Below are positions 7,083 to 15,772 of a DNA stretch of 64,000 bases, piece after piece. The position numbers and the translations under genes are program-made. The notes beneath the pieces are model-generated. The model was not told the DNA's origin and made no database searches. It saw only the letters and a list, made by a program, of their open reading frames with translations. Position 1 is the first letter of the stretch. Each line of letters begins with the position of its first letter. The stretch comes from Phaeovulum sp. (lineage in GTDB: Bacteria > Pseudomonadota > Alphaproteobacteria > Rhodobacterales > Rhodobacteraceae): assembly GCF_030684035.1 (NCBI RefSeq), contig NZ_JAUXPI010000009.1, positions 1 through 64,000 on the forward strand, in the 5' to 3' direction.

Positions 7083-9178
7083 CTCCAGAACCTTCCCCAG
7101 CCGCTGTAAAGCGCGCCGACATGGCTTTGGCGAACCGAATCGTAAAGCCTGCCGTCAACCGCCAGCCGCGCGCCACCATCTCCGCCCGACATGCCAAAGG
7201 TGTTGGTGAAGCTGGCGATCGTCGGCTTGCCGGTAGTCCAGCCAATCGGAATCGTCAGCGACAGGCCCTTGTCGAAACGGGCGTCACCCGGGCCCGCGCC
7301 GGGCATGTCGGTGAAGGTCGCGAAAGCCCCGATGCGCCAGCCATTGGCAAACTCGCGGTTGAGCGAAACCGTGCCGCCCCAATCGCCCGCCAGATAGCGC
7401 CCGACATCAAGCCGTCCGGTGAAACCGCTGCCGATGTCGTAATAAACCGAGGCGTGGCCGGTTACGACGGTGTAATCGAGAAAGCCGAAGCGCTGCTCGT
7501 AATCGCGTTTCTGCACATAGTTCAGCTCGGCACCAAGTGCCAGACGGCTGTCAACCGGCTTCCACAGCAACTCACCCGAGACGCCGCCGAACATCCGCTC
7601 CAGAAGGCCGAAGCTCACCCTCGCGTAGAGGTTTTCGGCAGGGCGGCCGTACCAGCTGAGCGTCAGACTGGGAATCGTGAGGTCGCCATTGCGCTGATAG
7701 CTTACCAGATCCGAACGCACCGGGCTGGGCCCCGGAACGCGGCTGCTCTGGTCGAGGTTGCCGGCAACTTTCTGGCGCACCGATCCGGCAAGCACGAGGC
7801 CCGGGCTGATCTCATAGCGCATCGAGGCGGCGATGCCGACGTCGATCAGGAACGGATCGACCGGATCAAAGATCGAGGCCTCTGCATAGGGCGTGAGAGC
7901 CCATTGGAACCGCGGGAAAAGATCGTCGGTCGGGCGCAACGGACCCGAAGAAACCGCAAGCGCGTCGGTGATGGTTGCGCGGGTAAGCAGCGCCGCGGAG
8001 TTGCCGTTTTCCATCGCTTCGAGGTCAGAGCGGCGGAGTGTCACCGAAGAAGTCGGCATACCGTTCGCAACCGAGGTAAGCACCAGGTATTCGACCGAGG
8101 GCGGCAGCGCGCGGGTGAGGACCCGCGCAACATGGCCCAGCGCCTGCGCCTGGGTGGCGTAGGTCTGGTTGCGCACCCGCACCTCGGCTGTGCTGGCGCT
8201 CAGCGCCATGCTTTCAAGCAAGATGCCGTCTGCACTCAGCGCCTTGGCCACAGCAGCCTGCACTGCCGGGTGAACCTGCGCCTCGGCCGCCCATTCGCCC
8301 GACCAGCCTACCGGGTCGGCGGCGCGCGACGGCCGCGGCGCGACCGGCAGCGGCGTCTTTTCGATCCCCGAGGGGAAGGGCGGACGGCGCGGATCGATGG
8401 CGATATTGACCTGCACACCCACTTCCGAGCCGTAAAGGTAATAGGCCGAAACGCTGGCCGAACGCCCGATGCGATAATCGAGACCAAGATTGAGCGGCGA
8501 CGCCCGGTCAAAACCTGCGCGCGCAACCTCTTCGGCGTAGGCGTCGGGCGAATATTCGGCCTTGAGCGTCAGCTTTTCGGTAGCTTGCCAGCTTACGCCC
8601 AGAAACGGTGCCGCATCGCCGCGGAACCAGCGGTCATAGTTGATCGGGCTGCCATCGACCACCGCCGGGCCGGGGCGCGCGCCAAAGGGCGCGCCGATCG
8701 AGTTGCTCGACCCGAGCCGACCCCAGCCAATACCCGCCGAGACCTGCAAGGTCGGGGTGATGGTCTTGGTCGCGACCACATATTCCGAGGCAAAGGCACC
8801 CGAACCGATGAAATCGCGCACACCAATCGCCACCGCCGGTCGCCAGCCCTTTTCATCGAGAAGTCGCAGATGCAGGTCGATCGAGCGGTCATAAAGCGGG
8901 TCGTCAGGCGCGAAATAGTCGTCGATCCGCGAATAGCGGAAAAGCGCGGTCAGCCGCGGTGTGATCTGGAATGCAAAGCTGTGGCGCTGGCCGCCGGCGC
9001 CGAAATAGGTCGATGCCCCGATCACACCATCGGGCAGGCTCAGCGCCGAGGGCGTGTCGATCAGGCCGGGCAAGCCAAAGCTGTTGCGGCTGCCGCCAAT
9101 CAGCGGTTCTGCCGATGCCGCCTGAAGGGCGGCAAGGCTGACCGCGAGCGCGGCAACGACTGAGCGAGATCTGTTCAT
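7079..9178 (-). CDS. yjbH: YjbH/GfcD-like outer-membrane beta-barrel protein
   Basis: A 699-residue exported protein. The signal peptide (residues about 1-23, ending ASAEP) precedes GGSRNSFGLPGLIDTPSA, the conserved opening of YjbH proteins. Many alternating hydrophobic strands and aromatic residues follow, as expected of a large outer-membrane barrel, ending with the aromatic GWGRFWR. The start at ATG 9178 is set by the signal peptide, although the frame stays open upstream. It forms an operon with the YjbF lipoprotein and probably acts in polysaccharide export or outer-membrane assembly. The exact role is unknown. Confidence 0.85.
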   Translation of the reverse strand: MNRSRSVVAALAVSLAALQAASAEPLIGGSRNSFGLPGLIDTPSALSLPDGVIGASTYFGAGGQRHSFAFQITPRLTALFRYSRIDDYFAPDDPLYDRSIDLHLRLLDEKGWRPAVAIGVRDFIGSGAFASEYVVATKTITPTLQVSAGIGWGRLGSSNSIGAPFGARPGPAVVDGSPINYDRWFRGDAAPFLGVSWQATEKLTLKAEYSPDAYAEEVARAGFDRASPLNLGLDYRIGRSASVSAYYLYGSEVGVQVNIAIDPRRPPFPSGIEKTPLPVAPRPSRAADPVGWSGEWAAEAQVHPAVQAAVAKALSADGILLESMALSASTAEVRVRNQTYATQAQALGHVARVLTRALPPSVEYLVLTSVANGMPTSSVTLRRSDLEAMENGNSAALLTRATITDALAVSSGPLRPTDDLFPRFQWALTPYAEASIFDPVDPFLIDVGIAASMRYEISPGLVLAGSVRQKVAGNLDQSSRVPGPSPVRSDLVSYQRNGDLTIPSLTLSWYGRPAENLYARVSFGLLERMFGGVSGELLWKPVDSRLALGAELNYVQKRDYEQRFGFLDYTVVTGHASVYYDIGSGFTGRLDVGRYLAGDWGGTVSLNREFANGWRIGAFATFTDMPGAGPGDARFDKGLSLTIPIGWTTGKPTIASFTNTFGMSGGDGGARLAVDGRLYDSVRQSHVGALYSGWGRFWR

Positions 9179-9288
9179 GCGAACCCCCCCGGATCCGGTT
9201 TCGACCCTGTATAGCCGATCTGTCAGGCAGCGCGAGTGGCAAAGCCACCCGACGGCATTTTGGGCGCGGGGGTTGCGCCTGCGCCACG

Positions 9289-10536
9289 CTAGCGGAATCG
9301 GCCCGGGTGGCAGGCCGAAAAATCCCGCGCGCTTTCCCGTCCGGCAAGATAATCCGCAATGATTTCCGCGGTTAGCGGTGCCAGCGTCACGCCGATATGG
9401 CCGTGGCCATAGGCGTGCAGCAGATCGTTGCCGCTGCGCGAAGGGCCGATCACCGGCAGGCTGTCTGGCATCGAGGGGCGAAAACCCATCCATTCGCGCG
9501 CGGGAACTCCGAGGTCGGGGAAAAAGGCGCGTGCCCCGGCGACCATACGGGCGATTCGATGCGGCGAGGGCGGCGCGGCAAGCCCGCCAAGCTCAACTGT
9601 GCCCGCAACCCGCAACCGCCCTTGCATCGGGCAGAGATAGAACCCGCGTGCGGTCGGGCAGCAGGGTCGGTGGAGCAGCTGCGCGGGCATGTCCCATTCG
9701 ACATGATAGCCGCGCTCGGTATCAAGCGGCACCCTGTCGCCTGCCTGCAACGCCAGCGCGCGGCTATGCGCCCCCGCGGCAATCACCACGCGGCGCGCGT
9801 GCACCTGCACCCCTGGCCCGCCCAGTCGCAGGCCATCGATGCCACGCGATATCGTCGTGACCTCGCCGCGCAACAGCCCCGCGCCCTCTGCCAGTGCGGC
9901 CTGTGCCAAAAGCTGCACCATCCGCCCCGGATCGATCATGAAGCTCGCACCGGGAAAGAACGCGCCGCCACCCTCGACCGGCGGCAACCCCGGTTCCAGC
10001 GCCGCAATCGCATCGGCGCCGAGCATCTCCACCGCCACGCCGGCACTGCGGCGAAATGCGAGGTCAGCCTCGGCGGCGCGCCGCTCTCGCACGCGCTCGT
10101 AAAGGTAGATGCAGCCCTTGTGTTGAAGCAGGTCCGCACCGCCGATTTCAGCGGCAAGTGCGGCCCAGCGCGGCTGCGCATCGGTCAAGAGGCTGGCGAG
10201 CGCCAGGGCGTTGTGCCGCGCGGCGGCGGGCAGGCACTGGCGGGCAAAGCGCAGCAGCCAGGGTGCCAATGCGGGAAGCGCGGCCTTGCGGATTGTGAGC
10301 GGCGAGTTGCGGTCGAACAAGAGCCGCGGCAGCCCTGCCAGAACCGAAGGTGTGCCCACCGGTTGCACGGCGTAATCCGCGACCGTGCCGGCATTGCCGT
10401 AGGACGCGCCCATTCCGGGCGGCTCCCGATCGATCAGCACCACCTCGCGGCCCTCCAGCGCCAGCCGGTGCGCAATGGCAAGCCCGATCACCCCCGCGCC
10501 GATCACCGCAATCTCGCATTTGATCGGGCCGGTCAT
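9289..10536 (-). CDS. FAD-dependent D-amino-acid dehydrogenase-like oxidoreductase (DadA type)
   Basis: A 415-residue DAO-superfamily flavoprotein. The N terminus has the dinucleotide-binding motif VIGAGVIGLAIAHRLALEG and an acidic end of the second strand (VLIDRE). The C terminus has the DadA-like segments MGFRPSMPDSLPVIGPS and YGHGHIGVTLAP. The start ATG at 10536 has GAGGA upstream. It probably oxidises a D-amino acid or other secondary amine, passing electrons to the respiratory chain. It lies downstream of the glutamine-synthetase-like operon but is separated by strong stem-loops, so it may be transcribed on its own. PuuB-like gamma-glutamyl-amine oxidases belong to the same superfamily. 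Confidence 0.8.
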   Translation of the reverse strand: MTGPIKCEIAVIGAGVIGLAIAHRLALEGREVVLIDREPPGMGASYGNAGTVADYAVQPVGTPSVLAGLPRLLFDRNSPLTIRKAALPALAPWLLRFARQCLPAAARHNALALASLLTDAQPRWAALAAEIGGADLLQHKGCIYLYERVRERRAAEADLAFRRSAGVAVEMLGADAIAALEPGLPPVEGGGAFFPGASFMIDPGRMVQLLAQAALAEGAGLLRGEVTTISRGIDGLRLGGPGVQVHARRVVIAAGAHSRALALQAGDRVPLDTERGYHVEWDMPAQLLHRPCCPTARGFYLCPMQGRLRVAGTVELGGLAAPPSPHRIARMVAGARAFFPDLGVPAREWMGFRPSMPDSLPVIGPSRSGNDLLHAYGHGHIGVTLAPLTAEIIADYLAGRESARDFSACHPGRFR

Positions 10537-10574
10537 CACGAAGTCCTCGCTTTGGGTCGTGGCACGGTTGCTGG

Positions 10575-10637
10575 CCTCCGGCGGGGATATTTCATTCTGA
10601 AGCAGATGCTTCAGTCCAAATATCCCCCCGCGGGAGG
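10575..10637. repeat. Composite nested palindrome between convergent-free gene ends
   Basis: The outer arms (10575-10592 and 10618-10637) are nearly complementary and contain GGGGATATTT and AAATATCCCC. Inside them TGAAGCA-GA-TGCTTCA at 10598-10613 is a perfect 7-2-7 hairpin. A related half-copy (GGATATTT...TGAAGCAGG) occurs after fabI at 36473-36491. This looks like a dispersed intergenic element that can fold as a long hairpin in either strand's RNA. Confidence 0.6.
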
Positions 10638-10642
10638 CGCAG

Positions 10643-10667
10643 CCCGGCCCGCGCCGGGCGGGCCGGG
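10643..10667 (-). terminator. Strong GC stem-loop after the alcohol dehydrogenase gene
   Basis: CCCGGCCCG (10643-10651) pairs perfectly with CGGGCCGGG (10659-10667) around a 7-base loop, six bases past the stop of the alcohol dehydrogenase gene on the minus strand. It is followed by the nested palindrome rather than a T-run. The pair of hairpins probably ends or attenuates the TRAP/amine operon before the DadA-like gene. Confidence 0.6.
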
Positions 10668-10673
10668 TCGGCT

Positions 10674-11834
10674 TTACATGCAGGCGTCAAACAGTTTGCG
10701 TGTGTTGCGCCTGGTCATCTTGACCGGGTTGCCGCCGCAGGACGGGTCTTCCAGCGCCATCTCGGTCAACTCGTCCAGTCGGCTCGCCTCAACCCCCATT
10801 GCGGTGAGATTGGCGGGAATGCCAAGCTCCGCACGCAGGTCCATGACCTTGGCCCGGAAGCCCTTGAAGCCGCCCTTGATGCCGAGGTAGGCGGCGGCGG
10901 CCTTGATCCGGGCGTCGATGGCCTTGCGGTTGAAATCGAGCACCATCGGCATCACCACGGCGTTGGTGGTGCCGTGGTGGGTGCCGTAAACCGCGCCGAC
11001 CGGGTGCGAAAGCGAGTGGATCGCGCCAAGCCCCTTCTGGAACGCCACCGCGCCCATGGCCGCCGCACTCATCATGTGGGCGCGGGCATCGAGATCATTT
11101 GGGTCGGCATAGACCTTGGGCAGGTTCTCGAACACCAGCCGCATGCCTTCAAGCGCGATGCCCTGGCTCATCGGGTGGTAGAAAGGCGAGCAATAGGCCT
11201 CAAGGCAATGCGCCAGCGCGTCCATGCCGGTGCCAGCGGTGATGAAGCGCGGCATGCCGACGGTCAGGCCCGGGTCGCAGATGGTCACGGCGGGCATCAG
11301 CTTGGGGTGAAAGATGATCTTTTTCTTGTGCGTCGCCGAATTGGTCAGCACCCCCGCGCGGCCGACCTCGGAGCCGGTGCCCGCGGTGGTGGGCACGGCG
11401 ATGATCGGCGCGACCTTGTCGGCATCGGCGCGGCTGTACCAATCGCCGATATCTTCGAGATCCCAGACCGAGAGCTTCGCTGGCTGATGCGCCATCAGCG
11501 CGATCATCTTGCCAAGGTCGAGCGCCGAACCGCCGCCGAAGCAGACCACGCCATCATGCCCGCCCGCCTTGTAGACCGCGATGCCGTCGGCCATGTTCTT
11601 CTCGTTGGGGTTGGGATCAACCTCCGAGAATACCGCGCGGCCAAGCCCTGCCGCTTCCAGCACGTCGAGCGCGCCCTTGGTGATCGGCAGGCTCGCCAGC
11701 GCCTTGTCGGTCACCAAGAGCGGGCGCTTGAGGCCCACCGCCTTGCAGTGCTCGGCCAGCTCGGCAATGCGACCGACGCCGAACTTGATCGCGGTGGGGT
11801 AGGACCAGTTCCGGTTGGGAACATTGTGGCTCAT
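10674..11834 (-). CDS. Iron-containing (group III) alcohol dehydrogenase
   Basis: A 386-residue NAD(P)-dependent alcohol dehydrogenase of the iron-activated family. The coenzyme loop is GGGSALDLGK (residues about 99-108), followed by PTTAGTGSEVGRAGV. Metal ligands are visible in GMDALAHCLEAY, SLSHPVGAVYGTHHG and the preceding ICDPGL segment. It overlaps the upstream aldehyde dehydrogenase by ATGA, so the two probably act in sequence (alcohol to aldehyde to acid). With the glutamine-synthetase-like ligase upstream, an amino alcohol or its gamma-glutamyl conjugate is a plausible substrate. Specificity cannot be read from sequence. Confidence 0.88.
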   Translation of the reverse strand: MSHNVPNRNWSYPTAIKFGVGRIAELAEHCKAVGLKRPLLVTDKALASLPITKGALDVLEAAGLGRAVFSEVDPNPNEKNMADGIAVYKAGGHDGVVCFGGGSALDLGKMIALMAHQPAKLSVWDLEDIGDWYSRADADKVAPIIAVPTTAGTGSEVGRAGVLTNSATHKKKIIFHPKLMPAVTICDPGLTVGMPRFITAGTGMDALAHCLEAYCSPFYHPMSQGIALEGMRLVFENLPKVYADPNDLDARAHMMSAAAMGAVAFQKGLGAIHSLSHPVGAVYGTHHGTTNAVVMPMVLDFNRKAIDARIKAAAAYLGIKGGFKGFRAKVMDLRAELGIPANLTAMGVEASRLDELTEMALEDPSCGGNPVKMTRRNTRKLFDACM

Positions 11835-13219
11835 TTCGTCACCTTCTTGAGATGATAGGATTTCGGCCGCGTGACCGAATAAAAACCAAGGACCGACAGG
11901 CTGCCACCGCGCCCGGTATCCTTGCAGCCGGTCCAGCAGAGCGCGGGGTCGAGGTAGTCGCAGCGGTTCATGTAGACGGTGCCGGTCTCGATGCGCGCAC
12001 CAATGGCGGCGGCGCGTTCGGGATCGCGGGTCCAGAGCGAGGCGGTCAGGCCGTAGGGGCTGTCGTTCATCACCGCGATCGCTTCATCGTCGTTCTTGAC
12101 CGGCATGATGCCGACCACCGGGCCAAAGCTTTCCTCGCGCATTACCCGCATTTCGTGGTTCACGTTCACCAGAATCTGCGGCGCAAGGAAAGCGCCGCCA
12201 TCATCCTCGGGAAATAGCGCGGGGTCGATCAGCGGCGTTGCGCCCTCGGCGATCGCCTCACTGATCTGTTCGCGCACCACATGCGCGAAGCGCTTGTTGG
12301 CCATCGGGCCGATGGTCGATGTGGGCTCGAACGGGTTGCCGAGTTTCAGCGCCTTGACCCAGGCCACGGCCTTTTCGACGAAGGCATCGTAGAGGCTTTC
12401 GTGCACATAGATGCGCTCGATGCCGCAGCAGCACTGGCCCGCGTTATACATCGCGCCGTCCATCAGGCTGTCAACCGCCGCATCAAGGTCGGCGTCATCC
12501 ATGACATAACCGGGGTCCTTGCCGCCAAGCTCCAGCCCGAGCCCGGTGAATGTGCCCGCCGCAGCGCGTTCCATCGCGGCTCCGCCCGCAACCGAGCCGG
12601 TGAAGTTGATGAAGTTGAAGGCGCGCGCGCCGATCAGCGCCTCGGTGGTGGCATGATCGAGCACGACATTCTGGAAAATGTCGGCGGGCACTCCGCCGGC
12701 GTGGAAGGCCTCGGCCAGACGTTCACCGACCAGCAGGGTCTGGCTGGCGTGTTTCAAGACCACGGCGTTTCCGGCGATCAGCGCCGGGACGATGGTGTTG
12801 ATCGAGGTGAGGTAAGGGTAGTTCCATGGCGCGAGCACGAACACCACTCCCACAGGCTCGCGGCAGATGCGCCGTTCGAACCGGTCGGAGTTTTCCACCA
12901 CCATCGGTGCCAGCGCGCCTTCGGCGATCTCGGCCATATAGGCGGTGCGGTCGTTGACGCCGCCAAATTCGCCGCCGTAGCGGGTCGGGCGGCCCATTTG
13001 CCAGGCCAGTTCCTCGACCACGCGCGGTTTCATTTCGTTGAGCTTGGCCACCCCGGCGGTCACCGCGGCGATGCGCTCGGCGAGCGGCCGTGCCGCCCAT
13101 GCCGGTTGCGCGGCACGCGCGCGCGCGGCCATTGCCTCGGCCTCGGCCAAACTCAGGCAGGGCCGTTCTGCATAGACCCGCCCATCGACGGGCGAGATGC
13201 ACTGGATCGTTTTCGTCAT
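11831..13219 (-). CDS. NAD(P)-dependent aldehyde dehydrogenase
   Basis: A 462-residue ALDH-superfamily enzyme. It shows the substrate-tunnel segment VFVLAPWNYPYLTS, the coenzyme/turn motif FINFTGSVAGG, the general-base Glu in LGLELGGKDPGYV, and catalytic Cys in MYNAGQCCCGIERI. The chosen start is ATG 13219 with AGAGGA upstream. A longer frame from 13255 would lie inside the previous gene. It sits between the glutamine-synthetase-like gene (22-base gap) and the iron alcohol dehydrogenase (ATGA overlap). The order resembles puuA-puuC, where the ALDH oxidises a gamma-glutamyl-amino aldehyde. Confidence 0.9.
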   Translation of the reverse strand: MTKTIQCISPVDGRVYAERPCLSLAEAEAMAARARAAQPAWAARPLAERIAAVTAGVAKLNEMKPRVVEELAWQMGRPTRYGGEFGGVNDRTAYMAEIAEGALAPMVVENSDRFERRICREPVGVVFVLAPWNYPYLTSINTIVPALIAGNAVVLKHASQTLLVGERLAEAFHAGGVPADIFQNVVLDHATTEALIGARAFNFINFTGSVAGGAAMERAAAGTFTGLGLELGGKDPGYVMDDADLDAAVDSLMDGAMYNAGQCCCGIERIYVHESLYDAFVEKAVAWVKALKLGNPFEPTSTIGPMANKRFAHVVREQISEAIAEGATPLIDPALFPEDDGGAFLAPQILVNVNHEMRVMREESFGPVVGIMPVKNDDEAIAVMNDSPYGLTASLWTRDPERAAAIGARIETGTVYMNRCDYLDPALCWTGCKDTGRGGSLSVLGFYSVTRPKSYHLKKVTK

Positions 13220-13241
13220 CGTTTTCGTCCTCTTGCGCCGC

Positions 13242-14606
13242 TCAGGCGCGTTCAAATCCGCGTGCCACTTCCCAGTCGGTCACGACACGGTTCTGTTCCT
13301 CAAGCTCCCAGAGCGCGGCGCGGTGATAATGTGTCACCACCTCGTCGCCAAACGCCGCGCGCAGCCAGGCGGAGGTGCCCATTGCCGAGGCCGCCGCCCC
13401 CAGTGTTCTGGGGATCTCGCGCACTTCGCCGGCCTGGTAGATGTCACCCGAAATGGCGGGCTCCAGCACCATCTTCTTTTCGACCCCGTCCAGCCCTGCC
13501 GCGAGCAGCGCCGCGCAGGCAAGGTAGGGGTTCAGGTCGGCGCCACCAATGCGGCATTCGACCCGGATCGCCTTGCTGCCCTCGCCGCAGACGCGGAACC
13601 CGGCGGTGCGGTTGTCGAGGCTCCAGACCGCCTTGGTGGGCGCGAACATACCCACCACGAAGCGCTTGTAGCTGTTGACGGCGGGCGCGAGGAAAGCGGT
13701 GATTTCGGCGGCATGGGCAAGCTGGCCCGCGATGTAGTGGCGCATCAGGTCCGACATTCCCGCCGGGTCTTTTTCGTCGCGGAACGCGGGCTTGCCGCCT
13801 ACCCAGAGCGACTGGTGCACATGGCTCGACGACCCTGCGCGGCGGTGATCGTATTTGGCCATGAAGGTGACGCTCGCGCCGTATTGCAGGGCGATTTCCT
13901 TGATGCCGGTCTTGATGATCGCGTGCATGTCGGCGGTATCGAGCGCGTCGGAATACCTGGCGTTCACCTCGTGCTGACCCGCCTCGGCCTCGCCTTTGGA
14001 GTTTTCGATCGGAATGCCCGCATCCCAGAGCCCGTTGCGGATGGCGCGCATCATCGGCTCGTCGCGCGCGGTGCCGAAGATCGAATAGTCGACGTTGTAG
14101 CGCGCCGTCGGGATCATGTTGCGGTAGCCCGCGTCGAACAGTTCCGAAAAACTTTGCTCGAAAATGTAGAATTCAAGCTCGGTCGCCATCATCGCGTCGA
14201 ACCCGAGCGCCTTGGCGCGCTCGATCTGGCGCTTGAGCACGGTGCGCGGTGCGTGCGGCACAAGCTGGTGGGTGTGGTGGTCAAGCACGTCGCACATCAC
14301 CATCGCGGTTCCCGGCAGCCAGGGCAGGCGGCGCAGGGTGGCAAGGTCGGGCTTCATCACATAGTCGCCATAGCCCTTGTTCCAGCCGGTGGCGGCATAG
14401 CCTTGCACGGTCACCATTTCGACATCGGTGGCCAGAAGGTAGTTGCAGCAATGCGTTTCTTCCCAGGCACTTTCCACAAAATGCCGCGCCACAAAGCGCT
14501 TGCCCTGCAAGCGGCCCTGCATATCGGCAAAGCAGGCGACCACGGTATCTATCTCGCCCGCGGCGACGGCTTTTTTCAGGGCGTCAAAGGTCAGATTGGC
14601 GGGCAT
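13242..14606 (-). CDS. Glutamine-synthetase-family gamma-glutamyl-amine ligase (PuuA-like)
   Basis: A 454-residue protein with the GS fold: N-terminal beta-grasp (FADMQGRLQGKRF), the catalytic-domain metal motif TELEFYIFEQ, then NSKGEAEAGQHEVN, SHVHQSLW and the late VECRIGGADLNPY. Divergence from GlnA and the presence of an aldehyde dehydrogenase, alcohol dehydrogenase, amidohydrolase and transporter in the same operon point to a gamma-glutamyl-amine ligase like PuuA or IpuC rather than ammonia assimilation. It would join glutamate to an imported amine using ATP. The ATG at 14606 has AGGAG upstream (spacing about 8). The substrate is unknown. Confidence 0.85.
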   Translation of the reverse strand: MPANLTFDALKKAVAAGEIDTVVACFADMQGRLQGKRFVARHFVESAWEETHCCNYLLATDVEMVTVQGYAATGWNKGYGDYVMKPDLATLRRLPWLPGTAMVMCDVLDHHTHQLVPHAPRTVLKRQIERAKALGFDAMMATELEFYIFEQSFSELFDAGYRNMIPTARYNVDYSIFGTARDEPMMRAIRNGLWDAGIPIENSKGEAEAGQHEVNARYSDALDTADMHAIIKTGIKEIALQYGASVTFMAKYDHRRAGSSSHVHQSLWVGGKPAFRDEKDPAGMSDLMRHYIAGQLAHAAEITAFLAPAVNSYKRFVVGMFAPTKAVWSLDNRTAGFRVCGEGSKAIRVECRIGGADLNPYLACAALLAAGLDGVEKKMVLEPAISGDIYQAGEVREIPRTLGAAASAMGTSAWLRAAFGDEVVTHYHRAALWELEEQNRVVTDWEVARGFERA

Positions 14607-14653
14607 CTGGGCGGGCTCCTAATGGGGGTGCGACTCGGGCGGTGTCAGAGTGA

Positions 14654-14677
14654 CGCGCGGAGGTTGCCCCCCGCGCG
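14654..14677 (-). promoter_or_regulatory. Intercistronic stem-loop after dctP
   Basis: In minus-strand RNA CGCGCGGGGG pairs with CCUCCGCGCG (one G-U pair) around a 4-base loop, 11 bases beyond the dctP stop and before the ligase gene. Such hairpins often protect the abundant binding-protein message and lower expression of downstream genes. Confidence 0.55.
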
Positions 14678-14687
14678 CCGGTTCTTG

Positions 14688-15725
14688 TCAGGCGTAGCGG
14701 TAGGGTTTGCCAGCGTTGTGCATGGTTTCGTTGTATTTCTTGATGATTTCGACAACTTTCGCCTTGACCGGGCTTTCGGTTGCAACCTCATCCCAGAACT
14801 TGGCTGCCTCTGCCTCAACCGCGGCCCATTCGGTGTCGGGAATGGTCGTCAGCTGGGTATCGGCACCTTCGACGCGAAGCTTTGCCTCGCCATTCCAGTA
14901 CCAGTGCTGGCGGTAGTAGTGCGATTGCTCGAAACAGACGCGCATCAGCTCCTGCAAGTGCGGCGGCAAGGCGTTCCAGCGATCCATGTTGGCAAAGAAA
15001 TGCCCGATCCAGGCACCCGAGATGTTGTTGGTCAGGAAGTAGGGCGCCGATTTCGCCCAGCTTGCGGTATAGACCTCGGTGATCCCGGACCATGCGACGC
15101 CGTCAAGCTCACCCGTCTGCAACGCCACGCCGATGTCTTCCCACGGCAGCGTCACCGGCACCACGCCAAAGCGCGCCAGGAAACGGCCCGCGGTGGGGAA
15201 GGTGAAGACGCGCTTGCCGTTCAGATCGGCAAGGCTGTTGATCGGTGATTTCATCGAGAAGTGGCAGGGATCCCATGAGCCGGCCGAGATGTGTTTGACC
15301 CCGACCTTGGCATATTCCTCGCCCCAGATCTCGTTCAGCCCGTAGTGGTTGAAGAGCGCCGGAACATCGAGCGAATAGCGCAGCGCCAGCGGGAAGTAGC
15401 CGCCGAACACCGTTACCTCGGTGGGGCTTGCCATCGAATCGTCATCCGATTGCACGGCGTCGATGGTGCCCTTCTGCACGGCGCGGAACAGCTCGGACGT
15501 GGGCACCAACTGATCGGCGTAGTAAAGCTCGATCTCCATCTGGCCCTGGGCGATGGTATTGAATGCGTCGATCGCGGGCTTGATCACCTCGGCACCCAGT
15601 GCGCCTCCGGCATAGGTCTGCAAGCGCCATTTGATCATGGTTTGCGCAAGAGCAGGCGCGCCAAGCGAAGCGGCACCGGCCGCGACTGCGCCGCTGGTCA
15701 GGAATTTCCGTCTGGTTGTGGTCAT
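14688..15725 (-). CDS. TRAP transporter substrate-binding protein (DctP family)
   Basis: A 345-residue periplasmic solute receptor. The N terminus is a twin-arginine signal (TTTRRKFLTSGAVAAGAA, cleavage near ALAQ), so it is probably exported folded. The family core follows (WRLQTYAGGALGAEV, VWGEEYAK-like and GELDGVAWSGITEVY). ATG 15725 has AGGAG upstream; the open frame before it is untranslated leader. It works with the adjacent DctM and DctQ to import an organic anion or zwitterion using the sodium or proton gradient. The unusual gene order Q-M-P places it last of the three. A stem-loop follows it. Confidence 0.9.
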   Translation of the reverse strand: MTTTRRKFLTSGAVAAGAASLGAPALAQTMIKWRLQTYAGGALGAEVIKPAIDAFNTIAQGQMEIELYYADQLVPTSELFRAVQKGTIDAVQSDDDSMASPTEVTVFGGYFPLALRYSLDVPALFNHYGLNEIWGEEYAKVGVKHISAGSWDPCHFSMKSPINSLADLNGKRVFTFPTAGRFLARFGVVPVTLPWEDIGVALQTGELDGVAWSGITEVYTASWAKSAPYFLTNNISGAWIGHFFANMDRWNALPPHLQELMRVCFEQSHYYRQHWYWNGEAKLRVEGADTQLTTIPDTEWAAVEAEAAKFWDEVATESPVKAKVVEIIKKYNETMHNAGKPYRYA

Positions 15726-15772
15726 GGTGGTTTCTCCTAGTTGGGTGGGAAAGTCCCCATTCGGGGTTATTG

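Noticed and set aside
13197-15248. Plus-strand 683-residue frame across the glutamine-synthetase-like and dctP genes
   Set aside because: The opposite strand holds two conserved genes with good starts. The long frame arises from GC-rich codon bias and has no recognisable domain.
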